A stretch of 64,000 nt of DNA from positions 868,001 through 932,000 of the forward strand of contig JAIWZP010000006.1 of the NCBI GenBank assembly GCA_025201375.1, read 5' to 3'. The stretch's first letter is position 1. Each line of letters starts with the position of its first letter. The notes beneath the pieces are model-generated. The model had not been told where the DNA came from. It was given only the letters and a program-made list of their open reading frames with translations, and searched no databases. Source of the stretch: Gongronella butleri. Its lineage: Eukaryota; Mucoromycota; Mucoromycetes; Mucorales; Cunninghamellaceae. The position numbers and the translations under genes are program-made. This document shows, in pieces, positions 11,038 to 22,894 of the stretch.

Positions 11038-13739
11038 ATGAAGTACGGATTAGAATTGCAAGAGAACATCTTTGCGCCGTGGCGGCTGTCTTATATCGCG
11101 TACGACGTCTTGAAGCAGGAGCTCAAGACTCGACAATTGGATCACTCGTGGACCGACCGCGACGAGGCCGATTTTGTCAATCTTCTCGACAATGAGCTTA
11201 GCAAGGTGTACGATTTTGTCAACGCCAAGCTGTCCGAGATTGATGCGCGCATTTTGTACTGCGAGCGCACGATCCAGACGCTGAAAAAGAACTCGACGAT
11301 GCACTCGGACGCCAATTATCGCATCATGGACGAGGCGCTGACGGAAATCCTGTTTGATGTGAATGATTTGTCCAAGTTTACGCGCGTCAATTTTTTGGCC
11401 ATCCAAAAGATTCTTAAAAAGCACGACAAGTGGACTGGCCTGAACCTAAAGCAGGAGTATGTGGCCAAATTGCGCGAGAAGCCCCTGGACAAGCAGCGAT
11501 TCGACGTGGCCATCGTGTACATCTCAGCCCTGCATGACATTTGTCGTCATCAAGGCAAAACCAATGACGCCAAGCCCATTGGTGGTGACCAGAATGCATT
11601 TGAGCGCGCAACCGCCAAGTATTGGATCCATCCCGACAATATCACCGAGGTCAAGGCCATCATCATGCTTCACCTGCCCGTCCTCATCTTCAACAAGTCG
11701 AAAAAGTGGGAGCCTGAAGATGCAGCCGTCTCCTCGGTCTATTTCGACAATACCAACTTTGACCTGTACACCGGCCGTCTGCAGCGCGATGAAATGGCCG
11801 AGGCCATCCGCTTCCGATGGTAAGAATTCGCAAAAAAAAAAAAAAAAAAAGTGGGAGGGCGCACACACGCGTGCGCATCTAGAGCATGAATGGGCGGCGA
11901 TGGGCGGGCGCCTCATAAGGGCGTTTCACGAGGATCAGCAAACAAAGAAATCATGGGCTGAGAAACAAGAAAAAAAAAGGGGGAAAAGAGCGAGGTGGAT
12001 GGAAGGAAAATGTTACACACACATGACCCCATTTTTTTGGGGGTGGGGGAGGCACGACACCACTGGATGATATTTTTGATTTTGATGCTTGTGATTGGGT
12101 GCAGGTGGACGCGGGCGGAAAAGACGGGATTTTTTTTTTTTATGCACACGCGCGATTGCTTAGCAAAACGGATGAACTGATGGCATCTTTTCTTTTTTCT
12201 TTTTTCTATTTTATCAATTAGGTATGGTCCTTATGATACCAAGACGGTGTTTGTTGAGCGCAAGACACATCACGCTACGTGGCTGGATGGCGCGTCTGTC
12301 AAGGACCGTTTCCCCATCAAGGAGCCCACGGTGAATAGCTTTGTCAATGGGTCGTACACGGCGGATATGATTGCGGCCGAGATGCAAGCCAAGGGCCAGT
12401 CGGAGGAAATGATCAAGGACATGCATTTCACGGCGACGGGTGTGCAAAAATCGTTCCGAGAAAAGGCGCTTGAGCCCATGTTGCGTGTTTACTACAATCG
12501 CACGGCGTTCCAGCTGCCGGATTCTCAGAAATTGCGCATTTCGCTGGACACGGACCTCACCTTTATCCGCGAGGACCACATGGACGGACGCACGCGTCAC
12601 GGCGACAATTGGCGCCGCCAGGATGTGGGCATTGATTATCCATTCAACTATGTTGCGCCCCAAGACATCCTTCGTTTCCCCTATGCCGTTTTGGAGACGA
12701 AATTGCAAACCCATCTTGGCCAAGAGCCTCCTGCCTGGCTGACGAATCTGGTCGAGTCCCATCTGGTGCACGAAGTGCCTCGCTTCTCAAAGTATTTGCA
12801 CGGTGCATGCCACTTTTATCGCGAGCGCTTGCCTTTGCTCCCCTGGTGGCTTGCCGAGCTGAACAATGACATCCGCAAGGGTCGTATCGACAACATTGGT
12901 CTCACACGTTCGCGCAGCTTCAAGCCCCTGATTGACGGCCGCTATCGCCGCGCCATGCTTGAAGAAAAGGAACGCAAGAACCAATTGGCCGTTGTCGAAG
13001 GCCGCGCGCTCAGCAACAGCCCGAGCTCAAGCAACAATTCCAACGACGGATCGACCAAGGCGTCGTCGCCTATGAATCGCCGCCGCTCCAATTCCATCGA
13101 CGAGAAGCTTGCCGCGCAATGGCGCCCCGTCGCACAAAACAACAACTCCGAGTCCTTCACGGCCATTGAATTGGAGCCCACCAACCGACAAGCGATGGCC
13201 ACAACGCAGGCCTCGTCGCAGCCGCCTTACAAGGAGCCGCTGTTGCCTACCAACAACTTGGCCAATGACAACAATGGCCCCAAGAAGCGCACACTCGGCC
13301 TCCCCGTAATGTTTGGCAACGGTGCCGACTCCCCACCACGACAAAAGGTCAAGGTCCGCGCCGAACCCAAGGTCTTCTTTGCCAACGAACGTACCTTTAT
13401 TTCTTGGCTCCAATTCTGCGCGTTGCTGCTCACCGTCGCGCTCAATCTCATGAATTTCGCCGTCGACAACACCGGACGGATAGTCGGCAGTATCTTCATG
13501 GGTGTCGCCGCTCTCGTCGCCATCTATGCCCTCTACAGATTCGAGAAACGTGCCTACATGATCAATCGCCAAATTGACGGCCGCTATGATGATCTTTGGT
13601 ATGCAAAACAAAAAAAACAAAAAAAAACAAAAACAAAAGCTGACGCGTCTTTTTTTTAACTTTTATCAGGGGTCCCGCCGTTCTCTGCGTCATGTTGGTC
13701 GGTGCTCTCATTGTCAACTTCTACCTTCGCTTCCGTTAA
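11038..13739 (+). CDS. VTC4: Polyphosphate polymerase, VTC complex catalytic subunit Vtc4
   Basis: Makes inorganic polyphosphate from ATP and passes it into the vacuole as part of the VTC complex. Three exons: 11038-11819, 12222-13598 and 13670-13739, giving 742 aa (yeast Vtc4 721). Order: N-terminal SPX domain (about 1-150, MKYGLEL start and KILKKHDK basic helix that binds inositol pyrophosphates); tunnel-shaped catalytic TTM domain (about 190-500); Ser/Asn-rich linker; DUF202 membrane domain with three helices at the C-terminus. Catalytic-tunnel residues are visible: KYWIHPDN, the AIRFRW arginine pair, [18 protein letters not shown] (Glu and Lys) and FSKYLHG. Their completeness favours Vtc4 over the accessory Vtc2/3 type. 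The first intron is long for this window (402 nt). The second carries CTGACGCGTC before a T tract. Confidence 0.93.
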
Positions 13740-14202
13740 TTGCTACGAGAAGGGCCTATTCCTTGTATTTTTCAGATAGAAGCATTTTTCCCTTTTATTC
13801 CCCCCCTTGGTGCTATCTGCATGTTCTATTTTTTTTTTTTTGTTCATCCACTAGCGTGCATTAAGATTAAATCATTGTATTGTTACACAATTGGCTGTAC
13901 ATGACCAGGTTCATGCAAGTTGAAGCGTCTTTTTTTCTATGAGGAAGCATTGTGGCACCTTCACGCGTCATTGTAGCCGCATCACGCGACCCCAAGCACC
14001 CCAGCGTGGATGCAACACGCTTGGGCGTTCGCATTGCACCATGCGTCATGGTCATCGGCTACAATGAAAGCGTTCAAAACTCGAAGAAAAGCTAAAATTT
14101 TGAACTTGCATCTTGAACCGGGTGCTTTTGAAATGTGCACTGCCCACATGGCGCCCTTTGGCACCTTTGTGGAGTCTTGATGACGCTGGAGACCCCTCCC
14201 TC

Positions 14203-14237
<35 letters not shown>

Positions 14238-14715
14238 AGCAAAATTGCTTTGGAAGCGGGCAAATGATGTCAAAATCAACTCAGATCGCCACATATTGGT
14301 CCAAACTTATACCAAACCTCCAAAACTCCATCCAAGACAAGTGCAATTGCCAGGAGACCACAAAATGAAGTTGAGCAAAAGAAACATTTTAGCAAAAATG
14401 CAAAAATAGGCCTTTTTTAAGGAAATCAAAATGTTTTTGAAGCTTACATGAGCAAAAAGAAACGGCCAAACATCTTTCTGCCAAAGTTGATTAGTTTCTA
14501 AATCATGGCTGTGATTAAAGACACGTCAATTTGTGGCGACAGGTCGTTGAGAGACAAAAGTGCATAATGTGTGTGCTTTTGAGCACGAAAAGCACGGGAC
14601 AATCGGACTTTAAATCCCGAGAAAAAGAGCATGGAGGTTCTGGCGAGGCAAATGTCTTTTTCTACACCTTTTTTATATTCTTCATTTCGTATTGTAGCCG
14701 ATTTTGTCTTTTCTT
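13740..14715. other. Intergenic region VTC4 to ITFG1-like gene
   Basis: No gene is supported. It contains the VTC4 3' flank, an A tract of about 32 nt at 14204-14235, and pyrimidine-rich DNA before 14716. Short open frames on both strands look random. Confidence 0.4.
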
Positions 14716-16523
14716 ATGGCTCTTTTTCTTGTTCTGTTGTGTATTTTGGCGTCGGTATTGCCACGAATACACGCACAGAGCCTGCAGTACGCCAAGAGAT
14801 TCCCAAAGTCACGGCTGTACAACCTGTCGCCTGAATCGGTCGGCCTTGGCAATATCGATGGAACCATTTCAGCATTTGGTGACTTTAATGCTGACAAGTA
14901 GTAAGATTCACGGCCTTTCTCTCGCTGGCAGCTTTTGCCTGTTGCTCATCTCGCTTTCTTTAGCACGGATTTGTTTGTGCTCGGGGCAGATCAGACGACG
15001 ATAACTGTATATACCTGGAATCACCGTAAATCGCGCCATTGAATGGCCCTGGATCCACATTTCTGATTTTTTTTTTTAATCCTGTAGGCAACTTTTCGTT
15101 CTCATCATTACCCAACGGTCCGCACATCCAGACAAAAGACGCGATTGTCAGTGTCGTTCCTGGCGACTACAATTACGATGGCCATTTGGATGTCCTTTTG
15201 ATGACTCAAGCGGCTCCCGCGCAGTCGTCCACAGAGATCAAGCTCACCGTATACCTGGGCAATGGCAACGACTCCTTTAGTATGCACGAATTGGCACAAA
15301 AAAAAAAAACACGGAACTTTGCACTCAATTCGCTTTTTTTCTTTGTATTTTTTAAAAGACTCGACGCCAGTATCGCTGCCATCCGCCAAGAACGCGCTGC
15401 CCATGGTGGTCGATTTGAACGGCGACATGCGATTGGACATCCTTGGCTACGCGTGGGGCACGTCCGAGTCTGCATCGCTCTCGGCATGGATCAATGCTGG
15501 CAACCAGGACAATGGGATTAGTTACAATGTGTAAGTCTAAGACAAGGGACACTAGGCGCGTCGCGTCGCGTCGTCCGTCGCGTCAGACGCCGCGTGATGT
15601 AACTCATGCTTTTCCCCCTAGAACATCGGCCGATGCGTATTTTGATGCGAAATCGCTGTCAAGCTGCCGGTGGACGACGCCTCACTCCAATGCATTTATC
15701 GATCTCGATGGCGACTGTCTTGCGGACTTGGTCTTTGTGTGCAGTGGCGATTACGGCCGGAATTCCGTGCAAATATGGACAAACAAGCGCGAAAAAGGCT
15801 TTGAGCTCGCCCAGACGCTGACTTTGCCAACCAATGCCGGGCCATTGGCATTTGCCGACATGGGTACGACACGCACAGCAAAGCGAAAACAAAAATCAAA
15901 CATCCGGTGTCTGATATCACTTTTTTTTTTTTTATGATAAACAGATGGCAGTGGCTCTGTGGACATGATTTTCACGACATGCGACGGCCATCGATGCGCG
16001 GTGCACACCGTGTACAACCAGCAAATGGGGCTCTGTGCCAAGCTGGACACCGATCAATCCAATTGCCGCCGCTCGCAGCAATTGTGTGTCGCCGATCCCA
16101 ATTTCCGCTTTGACCTCTCTCATCCTCAGTCCAAGGTAAGGAATGACACGAAATACGGGGTCTGGGCAAGCGCTGACGCGTGTCGTTGTTTTTTCTTTAT
16201 GGCAGGATTACACGGTTTATGACATGTCGCCACTATTGGACCAGTCCGAGTATGTTTTGACGCGCGATCAGGCTTTCCGTGGCTATTTGCCGGTGCCCAT
16301 TCATCCCGGCGACTACAACTTGGATGGGTACCCGGATTTGCTGCTGACGACTAACAAGCGTGCGCTCCTTTTGCAATCGGATCTGTGCACGGCCGAAACG
16401 TGTTCATCCGACGCCGTGCAAGCCAATCGGCGCACCTTTTCCCTCGTTTCCTCGGGTGCAGACTCGCTCTCCAAGATCTCCAACCCGCGCCATGCCACCT
16501 TTTTCGACATTGACGAAGATGTA

Positions 16524-16557
<34 letters not shown>

Positions 16558-17507
16558 GCGAGAAAAAAGGACGATACTGACGTCTTTTTTTTCGTGTCAA
16601 TTAGGGTTCTCTGGACATCCTCGTGCTGCAAGGCTCGGCTTCCAGCCAAACGTCGGCGCGCACACCCAATTTCGTGATCAACAACTATTTCAATGACGCG
16701 TTCTTCCTCAAAGGCCTTAGTAAGTGCACGTACGCGCCAATTGTGTTGCATTTTACTCATTTCAGCGATTTCCCCTTCCCCCTTCTTCCAGTCTCCAATG
16801 GCGCACCTCCTCAGGATGGCTCCTCGGCCAAGGTAAGGACGCATCGCTTTTTATTGCAAGGTCGACTCACGACGTGCTTTATTTTCACAGCCTTATGGCG
16901 TCAATTACCCCGGTGGAAACTTTAAATTCACCGTTTTGGATACATCTGGCACGAAGCGCGTTCATCAAGGTTCGTAAAAAATAGAAAAATGACGCGTCGC
17001 GCGACTCATTTCTGTTTTTTTGTCTCTTTATCATAGTGCCACAATTGTCGCAAGCAAGCTACATGACGCTCCAGACGCCATACTCGCTCTTTGGTCTGGG
17101 ACGCACGAACAATTACATTGAGGAGATGTTTGCCGGCGTGACGCGGCATCAGCAACAGAATTACCTCTTTTACGAAGGTGTAATCCCCAACTCCCAATTG
17201 GTCTTTTTACCATTCCAGCCGGAAAACGTGGAAGATTCATCCTCGTAAGAAGCCGTTCGCCTTTTTGACTGGGGACTTTGCGTGTCCTAGATGACACGGA
17301 GATTGATCACCCCATTTTTTTTCATCCAGATGGAAGGTCGAGCTCTATGTGCAGCCTGCTGATTATATCCCTTGGGTGCTGGTGTCTCTGATTGCCTCGT
17401 CGCTCATCTTGGCCACGGTCGTGGCAGTGCTGTTTTGGATGGAGCGGCGCGAGGACGAGCGCGAGCGTCGCAAGGCGCTGCATATCATCAATTTCGACGC
17501 CCTCTAA
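14716..17507 (+). CDS. ITFG1/TIP-like FG-GAP repeat membrane protein
   Basis: Homologue of T-cell immunomodulatory protein (ITFG1, LINKIN), a single-pass membrane protein with an extracytoplasmic beta-propeller. Its fungal role is not established. Twelve exons close in frame to 659 aa: 14716-14900, 14964-15025, 15088-15279, 15359-15530, 15622-15863, 15945-16135, 16206-16520, 16605-16719, 16792-16832, 16891-16969, 17037-17244 and 17330-17507. A signal peptide lies at about 1-24 (ALFLVLLCILASVLP). FG-GAP/calcium-loop motifs follow: FGDFNADKYTD, VVPGDYNYDGHLDVLL, VVDLNGDMRLDILG, FIDLDGDCLADLVF, HPGDYNLDGYPDLLL and FFDIDEDGSLDILVL. The typical IPNSQLVFLPF segment comes next, then one TM helix (WVLVSLIASSLILATVVAVLF) and a charged tail ending HIINFDAL. 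Several introns have an A tract near the donor and a T tract near the acceptor. Confidence 0.92.
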
Positions 17508-17645
17508 AGAGCCTTTTTTTTCATAATTTAAAGATGCATAATTTTACTTTTTGTGGACTTTATGGTACAATGGCTTTTAAAAAAGGTACGATGCCGTGTG
17601 GATGGGTGATACAAAGGGGACGAGCAGTTGCTGGTGGTGGTGCGC

Positions 17646-18027
17646 TCACAGGGAGCGCTGGACAGAGCGGCGCAATGGCTTGTCGCCTTGTGTGTTTGCT
17701 GCGGATTCGTCGATTTTCTCGTCGGGGCGCCCGCTGGAGGTCACGGAGCCGTTTTGTGCCAGGTATTCTTGCAGACGTCTGTTTGTAAATGACTTGCTAA
17801 ACAGGTAGCCGCCCAAGGCGCCTGCAAAAAAAGAAGAAAGGGTGAGCAAAAGCGCAAAAAAACACACAAAAAGAGCATAAAATGACTCGGAGCATCGCAT
17901 ACAGACGGAAAGAGCAGCCCTATAATGCATAAGAAAACCGTGTCAATCGCGCGCAGATCAGGCACGGCGCATGTTTTGTTGCTTACCAGCCCTTGATAAT
18001 AGCATTGGGGGTGTTGCTGACGGCCAT
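17646..18027 (-). CDS. Small single-pass membrane protein of unknown function
   Basis: Not recognised. Three exons on the minus strand, 18027-17987, 17919-17903 and 17821-17646, close to exactly 78 codons (77 aa). The middle exon is only 17 nt, yet it is needed: joining exons 1 and 3 directly breaks the frame. Exon 1 encodes MAVSNTPNAIIKGW. One hydrophobic helix follows (AALSVCALGGYLFSKS) and then a polar tail with RRLQEYLAQNGS and a basic end. Size, a single helix near the N-terminus and absence of a cleavable signal would suit a small mitochondrial or ER membrane protein, but that is inference. It converges with the ITFG1-like gene, about 140 nt away. Confidence 0.6.
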
Positions 18028-18520
18028 ATTGTGTAAAAGGAGTTGAAAAAGAGAAACAGCCAGGTTTGAATTGACAAGCAGCACCTGGCTTTTTTCAGAA
18101 GGGACGTTTGAATGCCCCGCAAGCTCAGCCAATCAGAAGAGTCTCCATGCCAATTATGCGGAAACGCATATGGTGTTGGCTTTTCGATCAAATCTTCCCC
18201 AATAATTTATTTTGAGATTTCAAACTTTGTGCGATAATTTCAATGTTCAAATATAATGCTGGGCCCAAGTTTGTCAGAGAATGAATGGCTGTGGCCTCAG
18301 CAATGGCCATATTAGAGTTTTCTGGTGTTTTTAAAAACAATTGTCCAGCAATGCCGGGGATGACGCGCTTCAAATTTACTGTATAATCTTTGATCTTATG
18401 CTGGTCGTGCTCAATGCAAAAAACATTGAAAGACCTATCAGGTGGTTGTCAAGAAAACATTAATTAGAGTATTTTTAGTGTTTTTGATCGTTTGTCGGTG
18501 CAAAGGCAGCCAGTAAAGAC
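18028..18520. other. Promoter side of the 77-aa gene and unique DNA
   Basis: AT-rich, no gene seen. It contains a CCAAT-type word near 18150 and, further right, the border of repeat copy R2. Confidence 0.35.
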
Positions 18521-19400
18521 ATCTACCATTTAATTTTTCGCTTTCGAGATTTCCCGTTCGAATGAGCCCACTCTGGAAGCTTGGCAGCCACTAGATGGCT
18601 CTTCAGGACGATTTTCAAAATGTCGAGTTTTCCAAGGGTAGGGTTGACCCTCGAAAATTCGTAAATTTTAGGTCCTCAGATCGCCGCACCATCCACACCG
18701 CTATGTGAACGCACCTCATTCACCGGTTGTATTGCAATAAAAAAACGAGGGTGCATCGACTGGGTTTCGCATAAAATGCAATTTGTCACTATTTTTCGCA
18801 TCAAGGTAAAGTCGACAAATATTGGCCACAGAGGCGCGAAACACAGACCATCGGAAAGAGCACGGGCTGCTGCGTACGTGGATATCAATGATCACTGCAA
18901 AACATGCGTCCTGGGCAGAATTGATGCAACCAGCAGGTTTGCGGGGCAACTTTGACGCGAGATAAACCGCGTCAAACATCGCGTTAGACGCGTCTGCTCC
19001 CTATTAATTTCATGAACATGGGTCATCTCTTGCTAATGGACGCGTCGGCGCGGTTTGATGGACGCGTTTTTCACGTACTATTCGCCGTTGAAATTAAATC
19101 TAAAACTGCCAATTGCCCGTCACTGGGCGGATGGATCCCATCATTTTTTGTCTTTTTCCGTGGTTTCTCGATGCGCTTCATCTTGTGTGCGAGTTTGGCA
19201 GGATTCTGGAGACCTGATTTTTCCATTTTGGTTTTGGAGGTTCGCGATGATTAAATTTTGATTTGTGGGTGGCGAGTCCCAGCGACTTTTTTCAGCTGCG
19301 AAATGATTCCCCATCCGAGTTTCCAGTTTGCCATTTCATACTGAGACGCGTTTTGGGGCTCTGCAGTGGCTGTATGGCGATCTTGCATTGATGACGGCTA
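18520..19400 (+). repeat. Degenerate dispersed repeat, copy R2
   Basis: Matches R1 (7720-8420) in the same orientation and R5 (55890-56620) inverted. R2 and R5 are the closest pair. Two stretches keep a shared reading frame in both: 18750-18990 (IGHR.AKHR..ERAR.AAYVDI) and 19012-19254 (LLLMDASAR, then GGWIPSFFVFFRGF and FWRPDFSILVLE). The second is still open for 80 codons here. It also carries several GACGCGTC words (18988, 19039, 19062). Confidence 0.7.
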
Positions 19401-20894
19401 AAATTGACATTTTTTATGCGTTTTTTTTTTTTTTATGAAACTGGTCCATATGATCCCAATTTTGTTGCAGGTGACGATCGAGGCACGAGTTCATCGAATT
19501 CAAGTGCTTTTGTGTCTGGCAATCTGCCAACACAAGCAACGAATTGATGCTCTTTGTCATTTTGACACATTATTTGCTCGTTCTAATTGAGTCGCTGTGC
19601 CTCGAAATTACTGCATGTGTGTTGACATTCCTTTGATTTAGAGACCAGCAGCAGGGAAATCGTAGGAAAATGACTGGGTGTCTTTTATTGAAGCACTCGC
19701 AATTTGTAGCGTGGTTTTGGGTTGCATTTTCTTTGATACCGGTACTTACTGTAATCATCAGTACGACCTAGAGAGACGTGCATGGAATAAAATGAAAAAC
19801 TGGGATCATCTTTTACAGTATTGTCCAAGGCGCGACAAAGGAGGAGACCCATTCTAAAAGAGTGTTGAATATTATTACAGTACCTAGTATCATAAAAAAT
19901 TGATCCTTTTGCCTTTTTACAGTACGCGTTGACAAAATGAACAATGTCATGCAGCTGGTCATTTTTCCTGTTGCAAATGGCTCCGCGTCAGCAATTTCAT
20001 CACCAATCATCGTCGGGTCCAACATAGAGTCTATCAGCATGAGGTCGTCCAAGCGGTGCGCACAAGCACTATAAAACTGCTTGCTCTCTTCCGGCTAAAA
20101 AAGGAAATGCCATTTGGACGGTAAATGCGTTTTCAGGAATATTGCGATTTTATATTTTTTGCGGACCGTCACACACTCCAAATTGCAAAACGACAATATT
20201 TTGCTTGACTTTCGCGTACTAGTAGTTGATCCTTTTTTGGAAATACCAACTATTTTACACTCCGACTTCGGCGTAAGAGTTGTCCCTTTTTTGGAAGATG
20301 CTTCGGATCGTTGAACCTGGCCACCACCCACTTTCTTTCTGCCAGATCTGTATGATATGATAATTTAAACTTGAGTATTTTTCCGCAGGCACAATTTCTC
20401 CATGGATCTCACCAGGATCCTCCAGTATTCAAAGGTGTCGCAGTCGGATTGACTACATGGCAATCTGCGTTGCGCGTGTGATCGCGCCTGACAAGGCAAT
20501 TCGCAAGAAAATGCCTATCATATTTCTGATTGTCATTCACCACGACACGCAGGTTTGCGCGTCGCGCTCTAGAGTGCCATGGGAGGCCCAGGCGCTATTC
20601 CAAGGCACGTGTATGATACAAGAAAACAAGAATTGTTCTCGTTTTCAATGACGTAGGATTGGGGATCGTCGGTTGCCCGCGTGATTTCCTCCTTTTTCAA
20701 CTCATGCAGCTCATGAACAGCCCATTTGAGTGTGGCAAGCATTAGCAAGGATGTCATTGGACAGATGCAGGTGCGCACACAGGTTCTATGATATTTTGCT
20801 TAAAAAAAGACGCGCTCAAGGAGATGTTGTGACCATTGTTTTATTTTTTATTTTTTTATTCAAAATCAATTTTTTTTCTGGAGGACGTGGTGTG
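19401..20894. other. Gene-free stretch between R2 and the 20.9 kb gene
   Basis: No coding gene is supported. A T tract lies at about 19421-19434, and three TACAGTA-type words at about 19816, 19875 and 19918. A unique AT-rich block at 20100-20330 has the phrase CCCTTTTTTGGAA and its near copy CCTTTTTTGGAA about 55 nt apart. Confidence 0.35.
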
Positions 20895-22379
20895 CTATGC
20901 TGAGAAGCGTCGGCTTGAAAAGGCGGGGCTCGTGTCGATGAGCGAGTCGACGTAGGTCAGGAAGGACTGCACGCCCTGGAAGTCTGGCCCAATGACCCAA
21001 TCATCGTCGTGTGGGGTGTCATGTGGCTCTGTGGCTGCTGATGGCTCTGGTGCTGAGATATGACTGTGTGCTGCGGATGACGACGTGCGTGACGAGGGCT
21101 GCCGTGGTGCGGCGGCGGGCAGATCCATGGAAGAAACGAGGACAAGATCGTCATCCTCATCGATTTCGTCATCCAATTCGTCTGTTTTTAAACTTTTCGG
21201 AGTGTCCGGGGAAGGGTGATCGTGGATGGTGGTGGTATGATGGTGCATGAACCATGGGGGCGCGGATTCGCGGCGTGAAGTGCTGGCAGTGGTAGTGGTT
21301 GTGTCTGGTGTGGGGAAAATGGTGGAATGGGAGGGGTTGTGTGTGCGTCCCATGCGCTTGATTTGCATGACGGGTGGCGCAGGCATGATTTGTTTGATCC
21401 ATTGATGGATTTGGGTCCGTGTGAGTGGCCAAGGCGACAAAAGGCGGTCGGGGAGAGTGATGCACAGCGATTGGGCGTGGACATTGACGTCGAATTTGGC
21501 ATCCATGCGCGATGCGGCCATGCTGAGTCGTTGGATAAACTGCGTGACCTTGATCACATGCTGGTGGGCTTGCTGCGTCCACAGATGAAGCGCATTCAAG
21601 CACACCGGGTCCGAAAGCGACACGGCTGCCCACGCTGATGCATGTTCCTGCAGCAAATCGTGTGTAATGTCCAGTGGAATGATCAAATGCCACGCCGCAT
21701 GCGATGACAAGGACGACGATTTGTGGTTGACGCGTTGGTGCGATGAAGAGGACGATGATGCGCGTGTTTGTGGGTTTGCCGTGGTCTGCAGCGACAATTC
21801 GTCATGGCGCACCAAAAAATCTGCGGCCGATAACACGCTGGGCTTGGGCGATGCATTTGAAAGTGAGGAATTCGTTGTGGAAATGGAACAAGTTGCGTTT
21901 TGTTTGCCATTGGAGGGTGGTTGGCTACGCTGATGCACAAGACGCGAACGAGGACGCGCCGGTGCAGGCAACGAAGTGGTGTTGCTGGAGGACGTGGTGG
22001 GTACAATGTCGGCGATGCCGCGTACAGGTGGCGTCGCCGCTTGGTATCTTTGGAAGCACGATTGGTCCCTAGTGGCGGCGAAAACAGAGGTTGGTGGCGC
22101 GTCATGAGGTTGCATTTGTTGGAATGGGTGCAATGGCTGTTGTTGGTGGTGGCGCGTGTCCTGCCTGTGCCACACGGGAGGTGTTGGCATAGGTGCAAAC
22201 GGCATGGACGCGTTCGCCGCCGTCGTCTGCAGGGGTGGTGATGATGTCGATGGCGTGAGCATGAACCGTGGTGACGACGATTGGAAAAAAGCGTGGGTAT
22301 TCCATAAATTAGATCGTCCAGCAACGGCCGCAGCCCCGTTGCCATGCGCATTGGACGCCAACGACGCCATATGTCGCAT
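20895..22379 (-). CDS. Low-complexity protein of unknown function
   Basis: Not recognised. From the ATG at 22379 (MRHMASLAS) it is an intronless frame of 494 codons. The same frame stays open up to 22811, so the true start may lie upstream or in another exon. About 40-250 is Ser/Thr/Pro/Gln-rich. A folded-looking block at about 250-370 has AAWHLIIPLDITHDLLQEH, then LWTQQAHQHVIKVTQFIQRL and PLTRTQIHQWIKQIM. An acidic run (DELDDEIDEDDD) and an ordered-looking tail (DWVIGPDFQGVQSFLTYVDSL) end the protein. The strong codon-level bias to His/Gln/Pro/Thr with no stops argues that it is real. Function cannot be assigned. Confidence 0.6.
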   Translation of the reverse strand: MRHMASLASNAHGNGAAAVAGRSNLWNTHAFFQSSSPRFMLTPSTSSPPLQTTAANASMPFAPMPTPPVWHRQDTRHHQQQPLHPFQQMQPHDAPPTSVFAATRDQSCFQRYQAATPPVRGIADIVPTTSSSNTTSLPAPARPRSRLVHQRSQPPSNGKQNATCSISTTNSSLSNASPKPSVLSAADFLVRHDELSLQTTANPQTRASSSSSSHQRVNHKSSSLSSHAAWHLIIPLDITHDLLQEHASAWAAVSLSDPVCLNALHLWTQQAHQHVIKVTQFIQRLSMAASRMDAKFDVNVHAQSLCITLPDRLLSPWPLTRTQIHQWIKQIMPAPPVMQIKRMGRTHNPSHSTIFPTPDTTTTTASTSRRESAPPWFMHHHTTTIHDHPSPDTPKSLKTDELDDEIDEDDDLVLVSSMDLPAAAPRQPSSRTSSSAAHSHISAPEPSAATEPHDTPHDDDWVIGPDFQGVQSFLTYVDSLIDTSPAFSSRRFSA

Positions 22380-22894
22380 TTGGACCCCGTGTGGCAGTCG
22401 CTGTTGCTGGCGAATCAGTCGTGGATGCTCCAGTCGCCCCTGTGCATAGCGACTCGTTGTCGTTGTCGCCGTCCTTAGTGTACGCGTGCAACAAATATCC
22501 GTTTTTCTGATAAAAAGACTTTGCACAAAATAAAAAGCGCGGTGCTTTGCCCTCGTCCGGTGGAAAAGGTACCGCTGCAACGTCAAAACAAGGCGCAAAG
22601 GAAGTAACATATACACAATACGAATGAAGAAAGCCAAAAAGCAAAAGGAAAAAGAAAAAAAGAAAAAAAGAGGGAAAAGAGAGGCGAACACGCCATGGTG
22701 AAACAAAAAGGCGCTTTTACTTTCGCACAATTTAAAAAGGGGAGTCAGCTGCCGTACCCTCATGCCAATGAGGAATTTTGATGCTTCGTCACGAGGCCAT
22801 GTGGTGTGCACACGTCAAAAATTCAAAAAAAAAAAGGAGACTAGAAGACCCCACACACCAATCAAAAGGAGAAATCATGCTTGCTTTTTTTTTT
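22380..22894 (-). other. Upstream region of the unknown 20.9 kb gene
   Basis: May hold its promoter or a first exon. A second minus-strand frame (about 22440-22644) reads plausibly as protein (VPFPPDEGKAPRFLFCAKSF), but no donor joins it convincingly to the main frame. The COQ11-like gene ends at 22895 and points in the same direction. Confidence 0.35.

Noticed and set aside
22309..22644. Alternative first exon of the unknown 20.9 kb gene
   Set aside because: It reads plausibly as protein, but no GT donor links it in frame to the main body.
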